Both the position numbers and the translations under genes were made by a program. Below the pieces are notes generated by a model that saw only the letters and a program-made list of their open reading frames with translations, was not told where the DNA came from and ran no database searches. Shown here piece after piece: positions 1 through 6,988 of a DNA stretch of 13,074 nt. Position 1 is the first letter of the stretch; the number at the start of each line of letters is the position of its first letter. The stretch comes from Chthonomonas sp. UBA2391 (GTDB lineage: Bacteria; Armatimonadota; Fimbriimonadia; Fimbriimonadales; Fimbriimonadaceae): NCBI GenBank assembly GCA_002343825.1, contig DDSL01000104.1:878-13951 (forward strand), in the 5' to 3' direction.

Positions 1-313
1 GCTGGTCTCGGTGACCGAGCGAACCCGCGAGATCGGTTTGCGCAAGGCGATCGGCGCTAAGCGCGAGGGCATCCTCACGCAATTCCTTTTGGAGAGCGTC
101 GTGATGTGCGTCTTGGGTGGATTGATCGGCATGGCCCTCGGGGCTGTCGCCGTCCGATTTGTAAGCCAGGCACTCCAGGTGCCGCCGGTCGTGAACCCGC
201 AGGCGGTCATCACTGCCTTCGGATTCAGTGCCTTGGTAGGGGTCTGTTTTGGCCTCTATCCGGCGATCCGCGCCTCTCGACTTCAGCCCATTGAGGCGCT
301 GCGACACGAATAA
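1..313 (+). CDS. MacB/FtsX-type ABC transporter permease, C-terminal end (partial)
   Basis: The reading frame is open from base 2 and enters from outside the window, so this is the last ~103 codons of a longer gene. A GTG at 11 is in frame but sits inside the conserved motif LVSVTERTREIGLRKAIGA, which is the cytoplasmic segment found before the last two membrane helices in MacB/FtsX permeases, so it is not a start. Two hydrophobic segments follow (about residues 28-54 and 65-87, counting from base 2), then the typical ending YPAIRASRLQPIEALRHE. Family knowledge: such permeases use ATP hydrolysed by a partner ATPase for mechanotransmission, exporting peptides, macrolides or lipoproteins across the envelope. 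The stop is 17 nt before the ATPase gene, so the two are almost certainly one operon. The substrate cannot be told from this fragment. Confidence 0.93.
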   Translation, partial: LVSVTERTREIGLRKAIGAKREGILTQFLLESVVMCVLGGLIGMALGAVAVRFVSQALQVPPVVNPQAVITAFGFSALVGVCFGLYPAIRASRLQPIEALRHE

Positions 314-330
314 CTGCGTAAGAACTTGAT

Positions 331-1080
331 ATGAGCGCTGTCATCGAAACTCGAAACTTGGCCAAGGACTACGTCATGGGGGACATGGTGGTCCATGCCC
401 TTCGCGATGCCACGCTCACCATCAACGAAGGTGAATTCGTCGCGATCATGGGGCCCTCAGGCTCCGGCAAGTCCACCTTTATGAACCTTCTCGGCTGTCT
501 TGACCGGCCCACGGCCGGCGAGTACTACCTGAACGGGGAAGAGGTGGCCAAACTTGGCGACAACCAGTTGGCCGAGATCCGCAATCGGTATATCGGGTTC
601 GTTTTCCAGACGTTTAACCTTCTCCCCCGAACCAGCGCCCTCAAGAATGTTGAGCTCCCGCTCATGTATGCCGGCTCGAAGGATCGAACTTCCAAAGCAA
701 CGGCGGCGCTTGAAAAAGTGGGCCTCGGCCAGCGGATCGACCACAAGCCGAATGAACTTTCCGGAGGCCAACAACAGCGCGTGGCCATCGCCCGAGCCAT
801 CGTCAATGATCCGGTGATGATCTTGGGCGACGAGCCGACTGGGAACCTCGATTCTCGAACTACGGAAGAGATCATGGCCCTCTTTCAGGAACTCAACCGC
901 GCGGGCAAAACCATCGTCATCGTCACTCACGAAGAGGAAGTCGCCAACCACTGCTCTCGGATCATCCGGTTCAAGGATGGTCGGATCTTGGTGGACCAAA
1001 AGGTGGAGAATCCGATCAACGCTCTGGAAGTCCTGAAAACTTTGCCGGATCCGGAAGCAGTCGAAGTGGTGGCCCACTAA
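331..1080 (+). CDS. ABC transporter ATP-binding protein, MacB/LolD type
   Basis: A 249-aa cytoplasmic ATPase with all the hallmarks of the MacB/LolD/FtsE class: Walker A GPSGSGKST at 41-49, Q-loop Q93 in GFVFQTFNLLPR, signature LSGGQQQR at 143-150, Walker B VMILGDEP at 162-169 with catalytic E168, D-loop GNLD, and H-loop H200 in VIVTHE. The LGCLDRPTAGEYYLNG stretch and the FNLLPRTSALKNVELP stretch are diagnostic of this class. It powers the permease encoded just upstream (17-nt gap). The C-terminal ~25 residues (NPINALEVLKTLPDPEAVEVVAH) extend past the usual ATPase core. ATG at 331 matches the family's N-terminus, although no strong Shine-Dalgarno sequence precedes it; translational coupling to the permease is likely. 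The substrate is unknown. Confidence 0.95.
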   Translation: MSAVIETRNLAKDYVMGDMVVHALRDATLTINEGEFVAIMGPSGSGKSTFMNLLGCLDRPTAGEYYLNGEEVAKLGDNQLAEIRNRYIGFVFQTFNLLPRTSALKNVELPLMYAGSKDRTSKATAALEKVGLGQRIDHKPNELSGGQQQRVAIARAIVNDPVMILGDEPTGNLDSRTTEEIMALFQELNRAGKTIVIVTHEEEVANHCSRIIRFKDGRILVDQKVENPINALEVLKTLPDPEAVEVVAH

Positions 1081-1127
1081 AGGTCCATCATGCGAGGCAA
1101 GGAATCCTCGCCCAAACCATCAGCCGA

Positions 1128-1160
1128 TCCTTATCCCCCAACCACAATAGGGGAAGAGGA
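1128..1160 (+). promoter_or_regulatory. Hairpin covering the ribosome binding site of the DUF454 gene
   Basis: TCCTTATCCCC at 1128-1138 pairs with GGGGAAGAGGA at 1150-1160 with two mismatches and an 11-nt loop. The right arm is the Shine-Dalgarno-like stretch placed 4 nt before the ATG at 1165. The structure could limit translation of the next gene or act as the 3' end of the ATPase transcript; no T-run follows. Only the pairing is seen; the role is inferred. Confidence 0.4.
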
Positions 1161-1164
1161 ATCC

Positions 1165-1569
1165 ATGTCGGCCGTTCCAAGCCCCGCTTCGACCGAACTC
1201 TCCCGCGGACCCCAACGATGGGTTTACGCTGGATTGGGGTTTGTATTCCTCTCGCTCGGCGTGGTCGGCTACATCGTTCCCGGTCTGCCCGGCACGGTCT
1301 TCCTCATCCTTTCGCTCTATTGCTTCCAAAAGAGCAGCCGCCGGCTTGAGCGCTGGATGTTGACCAATCGCCTGTTCGGACCGGTTCTGACCCACTGGAA
1401 CCAACATCGGGCGATGAAAGCCCGCACCAAGCGGATCGCGCTCTTCTTCCTCTGGGGCAGCTTGGGTCTGACGGCGTTGCTCGTGCCTCAGCCGACGACG
1501 TGGGCCATTCTGACCGGGGCCGGGATCTTCGTGACGTGGATCCTCTGGCGCATCCGAACCCTCGACTAG
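1165..1569 (+). CDS. DUF454 (YbaN-like) small inner-membrane protein
   Basis: A 134-aa membrane protein. The frame is open from an ATG at 1090, but that would add 25 polar residues with no ribosome site; ATG 1165 is preceded by GGGGAAGAGGA at 4 nt and is preferred. The family pattern is clear: FLSLGVVGYIVPGLPGTVFLILSLYCFQKSSRRLERWMLTNRLFGPVLTHWNQHRAMKARTKRIA, matching DUF454 (G-x-x-G-x-x-x-P-x-L-P, then CF-x-(R/K)SS, then FGP-x-x-x-x-W). Hydrophobic segments lie at about 18-36, 39-54, 90-107 and 112-130. The biochemical function of DUF454 is not known to me. It follows the ABC ATPase by 84 nt, so co-transcription is possible but a hairpin lies between them. Confidence 0.85.
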   Translation: MSAVPSPASTELSRGPQRWVYAGLGFVFLSLGVVGYIVPGLPGTVFLILSLYCFQKSSRRLERWMLTNRLFGPVLTHWNQHRAMKARTKRIALFFLWGSLGLTALLVPQPTTWAILTGAGIFVTWILWRIRTLD

Positions 1570-1623
1570 AAACCTAGTAATGAGGTTCCGCAAAAAGCGG
1601 ACGGACTTTTGCAAAAGTGCGTT

Positions 1624-1629
1624 TATAAT
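1624..1629 (+). promoter_or_regulatory. TATAAT -10 box, likely leaderless start for the amylase gene
   Basis: A perfect TATAAT ends 7 nt before the ATG at 1637. That spacing puts the transcription start at or next to the A of the ATG, the signature of a leaderless mRNA as described in Deinococcus and Actinobacteria. No good -35 is visible 16-18 nt upstream, and there is no Shine-Dalgarno sequence before 1637. Confidence 0.6.
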
Positions 1630-1636
1630 AGTCGTC

Positions 1637-4600
1637 ATGGTTCGCAATGTTGCGATTTCCGTAGCCGCCGTGTGCGCGGTCCTACCAAGTGTTGGCTGGT
1701 CTGTTCAATGGGTCGGCAACACGGGGCTCTTTGAGCGTGGGAATGCCTACCCGAGACGGGGGGCTTTTCTGGATGCCGGTCAGAGCATGACCATCACCAC
1801 GCAAACCTGGCCGATCGCGGCCAACCAACGAGTGGTCGCTGTGGTCACCACCGACCGTTGGCAATCGAGCCGGGAATACGTATTCACGTTCGACCGTAAT
1901 GTCGGTAACAATAGCCAGTGGTACTTAGTCCTGCCTCAGTTCCCGAAGAACACCTGGGTGGATTTCTACATCCGTGGCGAGCAGTGGCAAGGGTCCTCTG
2001 CGATCGATAGTAACGGCGGTTCGAACTTTGGCTATCTAGTCCGCAGCAGCCCCAATCCCGACCAGTCGGCGATCCTCCAGTGGTACGAGACCGATTACGT
2101 CACGATGACCAAGCGTCTCCCCGAGGTCGTCGCGGCCGGATACGGCGCGATCTATATTCCTCCGCCCAGCAAGGGCGGCGGGGGCGGATTCAGCGTCGGA
2201 TACAACCCCTTCGATCTCTTTGACCTCGGCGACCGTCGCCAGGCGGGATCGATGCGAACCAAGTACGGCACGACCCAGCAGCTCCAGGAGTTCATGCGAG
2301 TCGCCAAGCGGATGGGACTGGAGGTCTATTGCGATCTGGTTTTGAACCACATGGACAACCGGGCCAGCTCTCCCATCAACCGCTACCCGGGTCTGATTCC
2401 AGAAGACTTCCACATCCGGTCCTCCGCCGACACGCAGAACAACGAGGTCAACTTCAGTGTTGCCACCGATTTTAGTTTCGATATGTGGAACTACGACCTC
2501 GTTGGGCTGACCGATTTTGCCCACGAGGACGGAAACAACACTCAAAGCGGAGCCTTCAACATTCCCAGCTACGCCAGTTGGAGCGGATCGGGCAAGCCCG
2601 TCTTTACTCGCCACCAGGTTCCGCAGTACTACCCCGGGACGTTCACCCCGGTCGACGAGGACGTGCGTCAGTATCTGAAGAGGTTCTCTCGGTGGTTGGT
2701 CGAGACCATCGGATTCGATGGGTTCCGGCTCGATGCCGTTAAGCACATTCCGACCCCGTTCCTCGGATATGCACCGGATCAACCCACCGGCGGGGACTCT
2801 TTTAGCGAAGGGGACTTGCTGAATTACCTCTACGCGATCAAGCCTGATCTCACGATCTTTGGCGAAAACTTCACCGGCGACAGCTACGCCAATCGGGAAT
2901 ACGCCAAGACGGGCATGAACCTGCTGGACTTCCCCTTGTTTTTCAAGTTCAACGACATCTTCAACAGCCAAGGTTTTGGGGACCTTGGAGCGGCCCTGAG
3001 CAACAGCTACGGAACCGACAGTATCGGGATGGCTTATCAGAATGGCGGCCTGAGTCCGCTCGTGGGGGTCTCGTTTGTCCAAAGTCACGACAGTGGGCCG
3101 CCTCAGAGCAACAACCTTGCCCATGCCTTTACGCTGACCCGGCCAGGGCGAACGAAGGTCTATTACGACGGCAATAACATCCAGCCAAACAACTGGTCCA
3201 ACTTCCCGCGTCCGGGCCGGGGCGATAGTCTCGGAAATCCGAACGACGTCGTGCCCCTTCTGCTCGATGCTCGCCGGCGCTTTGCCCGAGGATCGCTCGT
3301 CAACCGGCTTGTCAGCAAGAACCATTACATCTATGAGCGGCAATCGGCTGGTTCGAGCCTCATGCTTGTCGCTCTCAACAGCCGAGGGGACTTCACGAGT
3401 CTCACGGCGAACGTCCAAACCGCATTCGAGCCAGGAACGGTCCTTGAGGACCTCACCGGACAATCTCCCAACGTCACCGTTGGCAGCGATCGCCGAGTCA
3501 CGATCACGACGCCTAGCAATAGCCAAGGGCAAAACAACAACAACGCGCGTGGATTCAACATCTACGTGCCCGTGACGGCAAAGCCCCTGGCGGGGACTCC
3601 GCCGGTCAGGCTCACCGAACCGGGGCTCACGATCAGCCGCACCGGGGCGGAGGTGATTACCGAGCTACCGAAGCAAACTTACGACCTGCCCAAGGGCACC
3701 CACGGTATCTCCAAGCAGTATGAGGCCTATTCGGTGACCGGAGACTTTATGAACGTCCGGGTGGATACGACCTCGCTTGGGCACAGCGCCATTATCCGGT
3801 TCAACCAAGGAATCGCAATGGGTGGTCGTCAGCCCCTGGCCAACACGGGAGAGGGTCTGGCGGATGGGTTCTTGCCGATGACCAAACGAGCGAACGGGCA
3901 GTTCCTCCTCGAAAATGTCGACCTCCGAGGTCTGGAAGATGGTCTCCATACGGCCAAGGTCCGGGTCTTTAACAACACCGGAAGTCGCCCCGGCTTGTTC
4001 AGCGAGTTCGACATCTTCTTCTTTGTCAACCGCACCTACCGTGGCCAGCCGATCGAGGGCCTGATCACGGGCAATCTGCGTGCCACCCAACAACGGACTG
4101 CGAGTTCCACCTTTAACCGGGCCGACCTGCTTTACGTCAGCAATGACTCGGAGTACGTGTACCTGGGCGTTGCGGGGCGGGTCGATCCGAGCGAGAGCCT
4201 TATGAACGGCTTCATGGCCTTTCTCGATACCGACCCCGGATCCTCGACGGGGGTGACCAACTTTGCAACCCTCAAGGACGACTCGGGTCCGGCCACCCGC
4301 CTTCTCAGCAATCGCCGGTGGACTGCGCCTCCCGGTTTTGGTGCCGAATTTGGCCTGAGCTACTTGCGAAACTCGCAACTCAATAGTGCTCCCGAGTCCC
4401 CTCTTGGCGGAGGACTTGTCCGACCCTTCACGGTCGGGGCCGAGGCGGGTGCCTTCCGCCTTCAGAATCCACAGTGGTTCACTGGGATTCCGGCTCTCAT
4501 GGGATACACGCCTCGAATGAACTCAGGCGAATCTCCAAGGGGATGGGAGACCGCAATCCGGCTCCGCGATCTCTATCCGAATGGGGTCACGGGACCGGCT

Positions 4601-5137
4601 CAGCTGGGAGTCATCGTAGGGCTCGGGACGACAGGTGAGTCAGGTTCGACGCTCCTCTATACCGACCCCAACTTCGAGGTCTATGGCGGGCGGCCCCTGC
4701 CCAACCCGTGGCAGAGTAACCAGTTCCTTCCCGCTCAGTCGAGTGTGATCGGAGATCCGGGGACGAACTCGGTCAACCTCAACTTGGCCCAGATCGTGAC
4801 GCTCACGGCTTCCAGCGCAGTCCCTGCTGCCAACTATCAGATCAGCCAAGTGAAGGGACTTTCGGTCGAGCCGGTGGGTCGCGATGAGTGGTCGATCATG
4901 GTCGAGGTCAAGGCTCTGGCCAACATCAACGGCCCGATCCACCTGATGGTAAAGCCGGGGAACTCGGCGACCCTGGTCGGCGGAGTGCCCTCACTCCAAG
5001 ATCCGACTAGTCAGGGAATTCGAATCGCGAGTAGCCTGGCTGCCGGTCGTTCGACTCGGGTGAACCTGTTCTTCCGCGGGCCACGAACAGGGTTTGCGCC
5101 GAACTTCTCGCTCAAGTTCGGGAATGGGTACCTCTAA
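1637..5137 (+). CDS. Secreted GH13 alpha-amylase-family enzyme with long C-terminal extension
   Basis: Glycoside hydrolase family 13 enzyme acting on alpha-glucans, 1166 aa, probably secreted. Start: the frame is open from ATG 1580, but ATG 1637 follows a TATAAT box and directly opens a signal peptide (MVRN, hydrophobic AISVAAVCAVLPSVG, cleavage near GWS/VQ). The four GH13 regions are present: I, DLVLNHMD at 233-240; II, GFDGFRLDAVKH at 359-370 with nucleophile D366; III, IFGENF at 407-412 with acid/base E410; IV, FVQSHD at 480-485 with D485. GYNPFDLFDLGD near 188-199 is also typical. A catalytic plus C-domain would end near residue 645. The remaining ~520 residues look beta-rich; LLYVSNDSEYVYLGVAG to FLDTDPG (about 831-880) resembles a DOMON/CBM9-like beta-sandwich, but this is a guess. 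Exact specificity (amylase, pullulanase, maltogenic) cannot be fixed. It stands alone as a transcription unit with its own terminator. Confidence 0.92.
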   Translation: MVRNVAISVAAVCAVLPSVGWSVQWVGNTGLFERGNAYPRRGAFLDAGQSMTITTQTWPIAANQRVVAVVTTDRWQSSREYVFTFDRNVGNNSQWYLVLPQFPKNTWVDFYIRGEQWQGSSAIDSNGGSNFGYLVRSSPNPDQSAILQWYETDYVTMTKRLPEVVAAGYGAIYIPPPSKGGGGGFSVGYNPFDLFDLGDRRQAGSMRTKYGTTQQLQEFMRVAKRMGLEVYCDLVLNHMDNRASSPINRYPGLIPEDFHIRSSADTQNNEVNFSVATDFSFDMWNYDLVGLTDFAHEDGNNTQSGAFNIPSYASWSGSGKPVFTRHQVPQYYPGTFTPVDEDVRQYLKRFSRWLVETIGFDGFRLDAVKHIPTPFLGYAPDQPTGGDSFSEGDLLNYLYAIKPDLTIFGENFTGDSYANREYAKTGMNLLDFPLFFKFNDIFNSQGFGDLGAALSNSYGTDSIGMAYQNGGLSPLVGVSFVQSHDSGPPQSNNLAHAFTLTRPGRTKVYYDGNNIQPNNWSNFPRPGRGDSLGNPNDVVPLLLDARRRFARGSLVNRLVSKNHYIYERQSAGSSLMLVALNSRGDFTSLTANVQTAFEPGTVLEDLTGQSPNVTVGSDRRVTITTPSNSQGQNNNNARGFNIYVPVTAKPLAGTPPVRLTEPGLTISRTGAEVITELPKQTYDLPKGTHGISKQYEAYSVTGDFMNVRVDTTSLGHSAIIRFNQGIAMGGRQPLANTGEGLADGFLPMTKRANGQFLLENVDLRGLEDGLHTAKVRVFNNTGSRPGLFSEFDIFFFVNRTYRGQPIEGLITGNLRATQQRTASSTFNRADLLYVSNDSEYVYLGVAGRVDPSESLMNGFMAFLDTDPGSSTGVTNFATLKDDSGPATRLLSNRRWTAPPGFGAEFGLSYLRNSQLNSAPESPLGGGLVRPFTVGAEAGAFRLQNPQWFTGIPALMGYTPRMNSGESPRGWETAIRLRDLYPNGVTGPAQLGVIVGLGTTGESGSTLLYTDPNFEVYGGRPLPNPWQSNQFLPAQSSVIGDPGTNSVNLNLAQIVTLTASSAVPAANYQISQVKGLSVEPVGRDEWSIMVEVKALANINGPIHLMVKPGNSATLVGGVPSLQDPTSQGIRIASSLAAGRSTRVNLFFRGPRTGFAPNFSLKFGNGYL

Positions 5138-5151
5138 GGTCTTGCCTCCAA

Positions 5152-6375
5152 TCAAGTCAGGAAGAGCTCCAGCCTACGGCGGAGCTCTTTCTTTACAAAT
5201 GCCGTCCGCTTTTCGTCGAATCCGAGTTCGCTCAGTCGTTCCAGTGCCCCGGCGAGCTTGTTGTGGATCTTCGTCAAAGCCACGCTCGTCGCTCGCTCGG
5301 GGATCCCATTCCGTTGGCCGAATTCGACAAAGTACCGTAGCCGGAAGTTATCGTCGCGGCCCATCATCGGGAGCGCCATTCGGTGATCAAGTCCGGGATA
5401 GAAGAGCGTACAAACGACATCGTAGATCGGCGAAAGTTCAGGCGCGCGCAGCTTCGGGTTCCAAGCGATCGCGATGTTCTTGCCATGCTGGTCCCCATTG
5501 CCGATTAGGTAGCTAAAGGCATACTGCTCCATCAGGCGAAGCAACTCCCTCGGGCCTGCGGGCACGGAGTCAAGCACGGCCTCTACCACCGCTTCCATTT
5601 TTAGACGGTACTTGTCCGCTGGGTACGCACCTAAGAGTTGGCAAGCATCCTCAAAGTGATACCGCTCGTAAGATCCCGACATCCTTAACCCGCCCCGGTC
5701 AAACCGTTTCACCAAGAGTCCTGTCTGGTGATGGCGGTCGTGGATGATCTTAGCCTCCGTCGTCGTCAGGCCACACTCGCGGGCCAGCGCCAGACAGAAA
5801 GCTTCGTTTTCGACTAGGCGGGGATAGCGTTCTGGCGAAAGCTTGAGAATCGCCAGTTGTTGGCTTGAAAGCCGGGCAGCAAAGGTGCGAACGGCGGCCG
5901 AAAGCTTGGGTTGCTCCCCGGGAAGGCTAGCGTCCGAGACCCCGCCTTGTAGAGCGGCCGCAGACTCATAGAAGTCGATGTCCTCGGGGGAGCCGAGGTC
6001 GATGGCATAGCGGTCCACCGCGTCTTCGGTCCGTGGGTACACATCGCCAATCACATCCGGACCCGCTGCGGCCAGGAGGGTGAAGAGGTCGTCGAGACTG
6101 GTTCCGGCTCGATCTTTGACCGCCACCAGCCGAAGGCCCTCCGGAAGCAAGTTGGCAAAGAAAGGATGGAGGTTGACTCCCCAATTCAGGTTCGGATTCT
6201 TGGCGTAGGGCAAGCTCCTTGCCACGCCCCGGGGAGGCTTTTCGTCGCTCGCCAGGAACTCCTGGCGATAGACAAAGGATGCTCCCTCCGGTTCTCGGAC
6301 AAGGTCGGCCGCGTAGGTCTCTCGCCAATAGATGGGGAGACTAGCCGTCGTACGGAGTTCTGAGGTCTTCTGCAA
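5152..6375 (-). CDS. hipA: HipA family serine/threonine kinase toxin
   Basis: A 407-aa HipA-type kinase toxin. In the known system HipA phosphorylates glutamyl-tRNA synthetase and causes dormancy; the target here is not known. Features: N-terminal subdomain (SLPIYW...RQEFLA, about 12-42), then HPFFANLLPEG at 70-80; S-x-x-G-x-Q-x-K at 150-157, matching the loop that carries the inhibitory autophosphorylated Ser150 of E. coli HipA; ATP-site lysine in ILKLSP (K178); PRLVENE at 185-191; catalytic GNGDQHGKN at 292-300 with D295; metal-site LSPIYDV with D319. All key residues are intact, so it should be active. Start: TTG at 6375 is the first possible start after an in-frame TGA, and no ATG exists before residue ~260. 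It overlaps hipB by 35 nt, so translation is probably coupled. Its 3' end carries the opposing amylase terminator. Confidence 0.93.
   Translation of the reverse strand: MQKTSELRTTASLPIYWRETYAADLVREPEGASFVYRQEFLASDEKPPRGVARSLPYAKNPNLNWGVNLHPFFANLLPEGLRLVAVKDRAGTSLDDLFTLLAAAGPDVIGDVYPRTEDAVDRYAIDLGSPEDIDFYESAAALQGGVSDASLPGEQPKLSAAVRTFAARLSSQQLAILKLSPERYPRLVENEAFCLALARECGLTTTEAKIIHDRHHQTGLLVKRFDRGGLRMSGSYERYHFEDACQLLGAYPADKYRLKMEAVVEAVLDSVPAGPRELLRLMEQYAFSYLIGNGDQHGKNIAIAWNPKLRAPELSPIYDVVCTLFYPGLDHRMALPMMGRDDNFRLRYFVEFGQRNGIPERATSVALTKIHNKLAGALERLSELGFDEKRTAFVKKELRRRLELFLT
5162..5194 (+). terminator. Rho-independent terminator of the amylase gene, inside the 3' end of hipA
   Basis: AAGAGCTCC at 5162-5170 and GGAGCTCTT at 5181-5189 form a perfect 9-bp stem with a 10-nt loop, followed by TTTCTTT at 5188-5194. 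It lies 25 nt past the amylase stop and is oriented for the plus strand. It is also coding sequence for the last residues of HipA on the other strand (around RRLELF). Confidence 0.8.
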
Positions 6376-6643
6376 CGATCAAGGGCCCCCGCCCCGAAGT
6401 CAGCGTGAGATTGAGTCCGAGGACTTCCAGCACATTGAGAAGCTTGTCCAGCCTCAGGGTCTCTTTCCCCCGCTCAAGTTCCGAGACAAAAAGACGTCCG
6501 CAACCGGCGAGCAGAGAGAGCTCTGTCTGATTCATCCCCAAGGCTTTCCGGCGTTGTCGAACCGCCACGGCAACATCGCGGACCAGTCGCAATCTTGGAC
6601 TCAGTTGCTCTTCATCTTCCCAATGTTTTGCTATCGACCGCAT
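6341..6643 (-). CDS. hipB: HipB family antitoxin, Xre-type HTH DNA-binding protein
   Basis: A 100-aa protein with an Xre/Cro-type helix-turn-helix at about 25-77 (VAVAVRQRRKALGMNQTELSLLAGCGRLFVSELERGKETLRLDKLLNVLEVLGL), the standard HipB fold. Known role: it binds and neutralises HipA and represses the operon through palindromic operators. It is first in the operon, followed by hipA with a 35-nt overlap. ATG at 6643 has GAGGAAG on the minus strand at 6655-6661, an 11-nt spacing. About 20 residues precede the HTH, and the tail after it is acidic/polar. Candidate operators lie at the start codon and about 105 nt upstream. Confidence 0.93.
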   Translation of the reverse strand: MRSIAKHWEDEEQLSPRLRLVRDVAVAVRQRRKALGMNQTELSLLAGCGRLFVSELERGKETLRLDKLLNVLEVLGLNLTLTSGRGPLIVAEDLRTPYDG

Positions 6644-6651
6644 TCATTTAG
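6640..6651 (-). promoter_or_regulatory. Candidate HipB half-operator at the hipB start codon
   Basis: The minus-strand sequence AAATGAATGC overlaps the hipB ATG and repeats the left arm of the palindrome at 6749-6770. In both places a GATAGC follows shortly after (6631-6636 on the minus strand here; 6758-6763 on the plus strand there). Repression by HipB at such repeated sites is inferred from the family. Confidence 0.4.
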
Positions 6652-6664
6652 TGTCTTCCTCACT

Positions 6665-6670
6665 ATTCTA
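6665..6670 (-). promoter_or_regulatory. hipB: TAGAAT -10 box of the hipBA operon
   Basis: On the minus strand TAGAAT (6670 to 6665) lies 21 nt before the hipB ATG, leaving room for a short leader containing GAGGAAG. The -35 region (TGCAAA at 6693-6688) is weak. Confidence 0.45.
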
Positions 6671-6748
6671 CGCTCCCCTCACATCAGTTTGCACGCTTTC
6701 AATTACATTTTGTTCTTTTCGGGCAACATCTTTCGTCAATTTCACCAA

Positions 6749-6770
6749 AATGAATGCGATAGCGTTCATT
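6749..6770. promoter_or_regulatory. Imperfect 22-bp palindrome, candidate HipB operator
   Basis: AATGAATGCGA at 6749-6759 faces TAGCGTTCATT at 6760-6770; arms match as AATGAA(T/C)GC around a central symmetry point. It sits in the AT-rich gap upstream of hipB and shares its arm with the copy at the hipB start. Binding by HipB is an inference. Confidence 0.5.
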
Positions 6771-6973
6771 TATTGCTTTGCGTCATGATCTAGCCGGACA
6801 CGATATGACTTTGAACGTGATCGCAAGCAAATCGTCACGTTTGATTCCCAGGTCGCCCGGCTTGCCCGAAATGAATTAATTCACATGCAAAAAGTCTTCG
6901 ATCACGGACGGAGAATGAGGATCCCTCCCGCACGCTTAACCGCCGAACAGTGAGAAATGATGCGTCCATCGAG

Positions 6974-6979
6974 TAGAAT
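6974..6979 (+). promoter_or_regulatory. TAGAAT -10 box, short-leader or leaderless start for the UvrA-half gene
   Basis: TAGAAT ends 9 nt before the ATG at 6989, so transcription would begin at or within a few bases of the start codon. Its TAG is also the in-frame stop that bars any upstream extension of the coding sequence. No ribosome binding site is seen before the ATG. Confidence 0.45.
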
Positions 6980-6988
6980 CTCGTCCAC

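Larger units (their letters stand above)
6644..6988. other. 345-nt AT-rich intergenic region between divergent hipBA and the UvrA-half gene
   Basis: No gene that I can support is found here. The 6645-6780 part is clearly richer in A and T than its surroundings. It holds the hipB -10 box, the candidate HipB palindrome (6749-6770), a second inverted repeat AACGTGA (6814-6820) / TCACGTT (6835-6841), and the TAGAAT box of the downstream gene (6974-6979). No remnant of the missing N-terminal half of UvrA is recognisable, and no target duplications or terminal repeats of a mobile element were noticed. Confidence 0.7.

Noticed and set aside
457..1077. 206-codon minus-strand frame opposite the ABC ATPase
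   Set aside because: The ATPase motifs on the plus strand are complete; the antisense frame shows no family features.
2036..3532. 498-codon open frame on the minus strand opposite the amylase gene
   Set aside because: The plus strand carries all four GH13 motifs in order; the minus frame has no recognisable domain and is the expected shadow of codon bias in GC-rich DNA.
6750..6788. Short frame MNAIAFIYCFAS in the AT-rich gap
   Set aside because: Only 12 codons, no ribosome site, and it overlaps the palindrome that better explains the sequence.
6332..6793. 153-codon plus-strand frame over hipB and the gap
   Set aside because: It is antisense to hipB, whose helix-turn-helix is clear, and its product has no recognisable feature.
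6644..6988. Idea that hipBA inserted into a full-length uvrA and cut off its N-terminal half
   Set aside because: No UvrA N-terminal remnants, terminal repeats or target duplications are seen, and the gene beyond hipA is an unrelated amylase.
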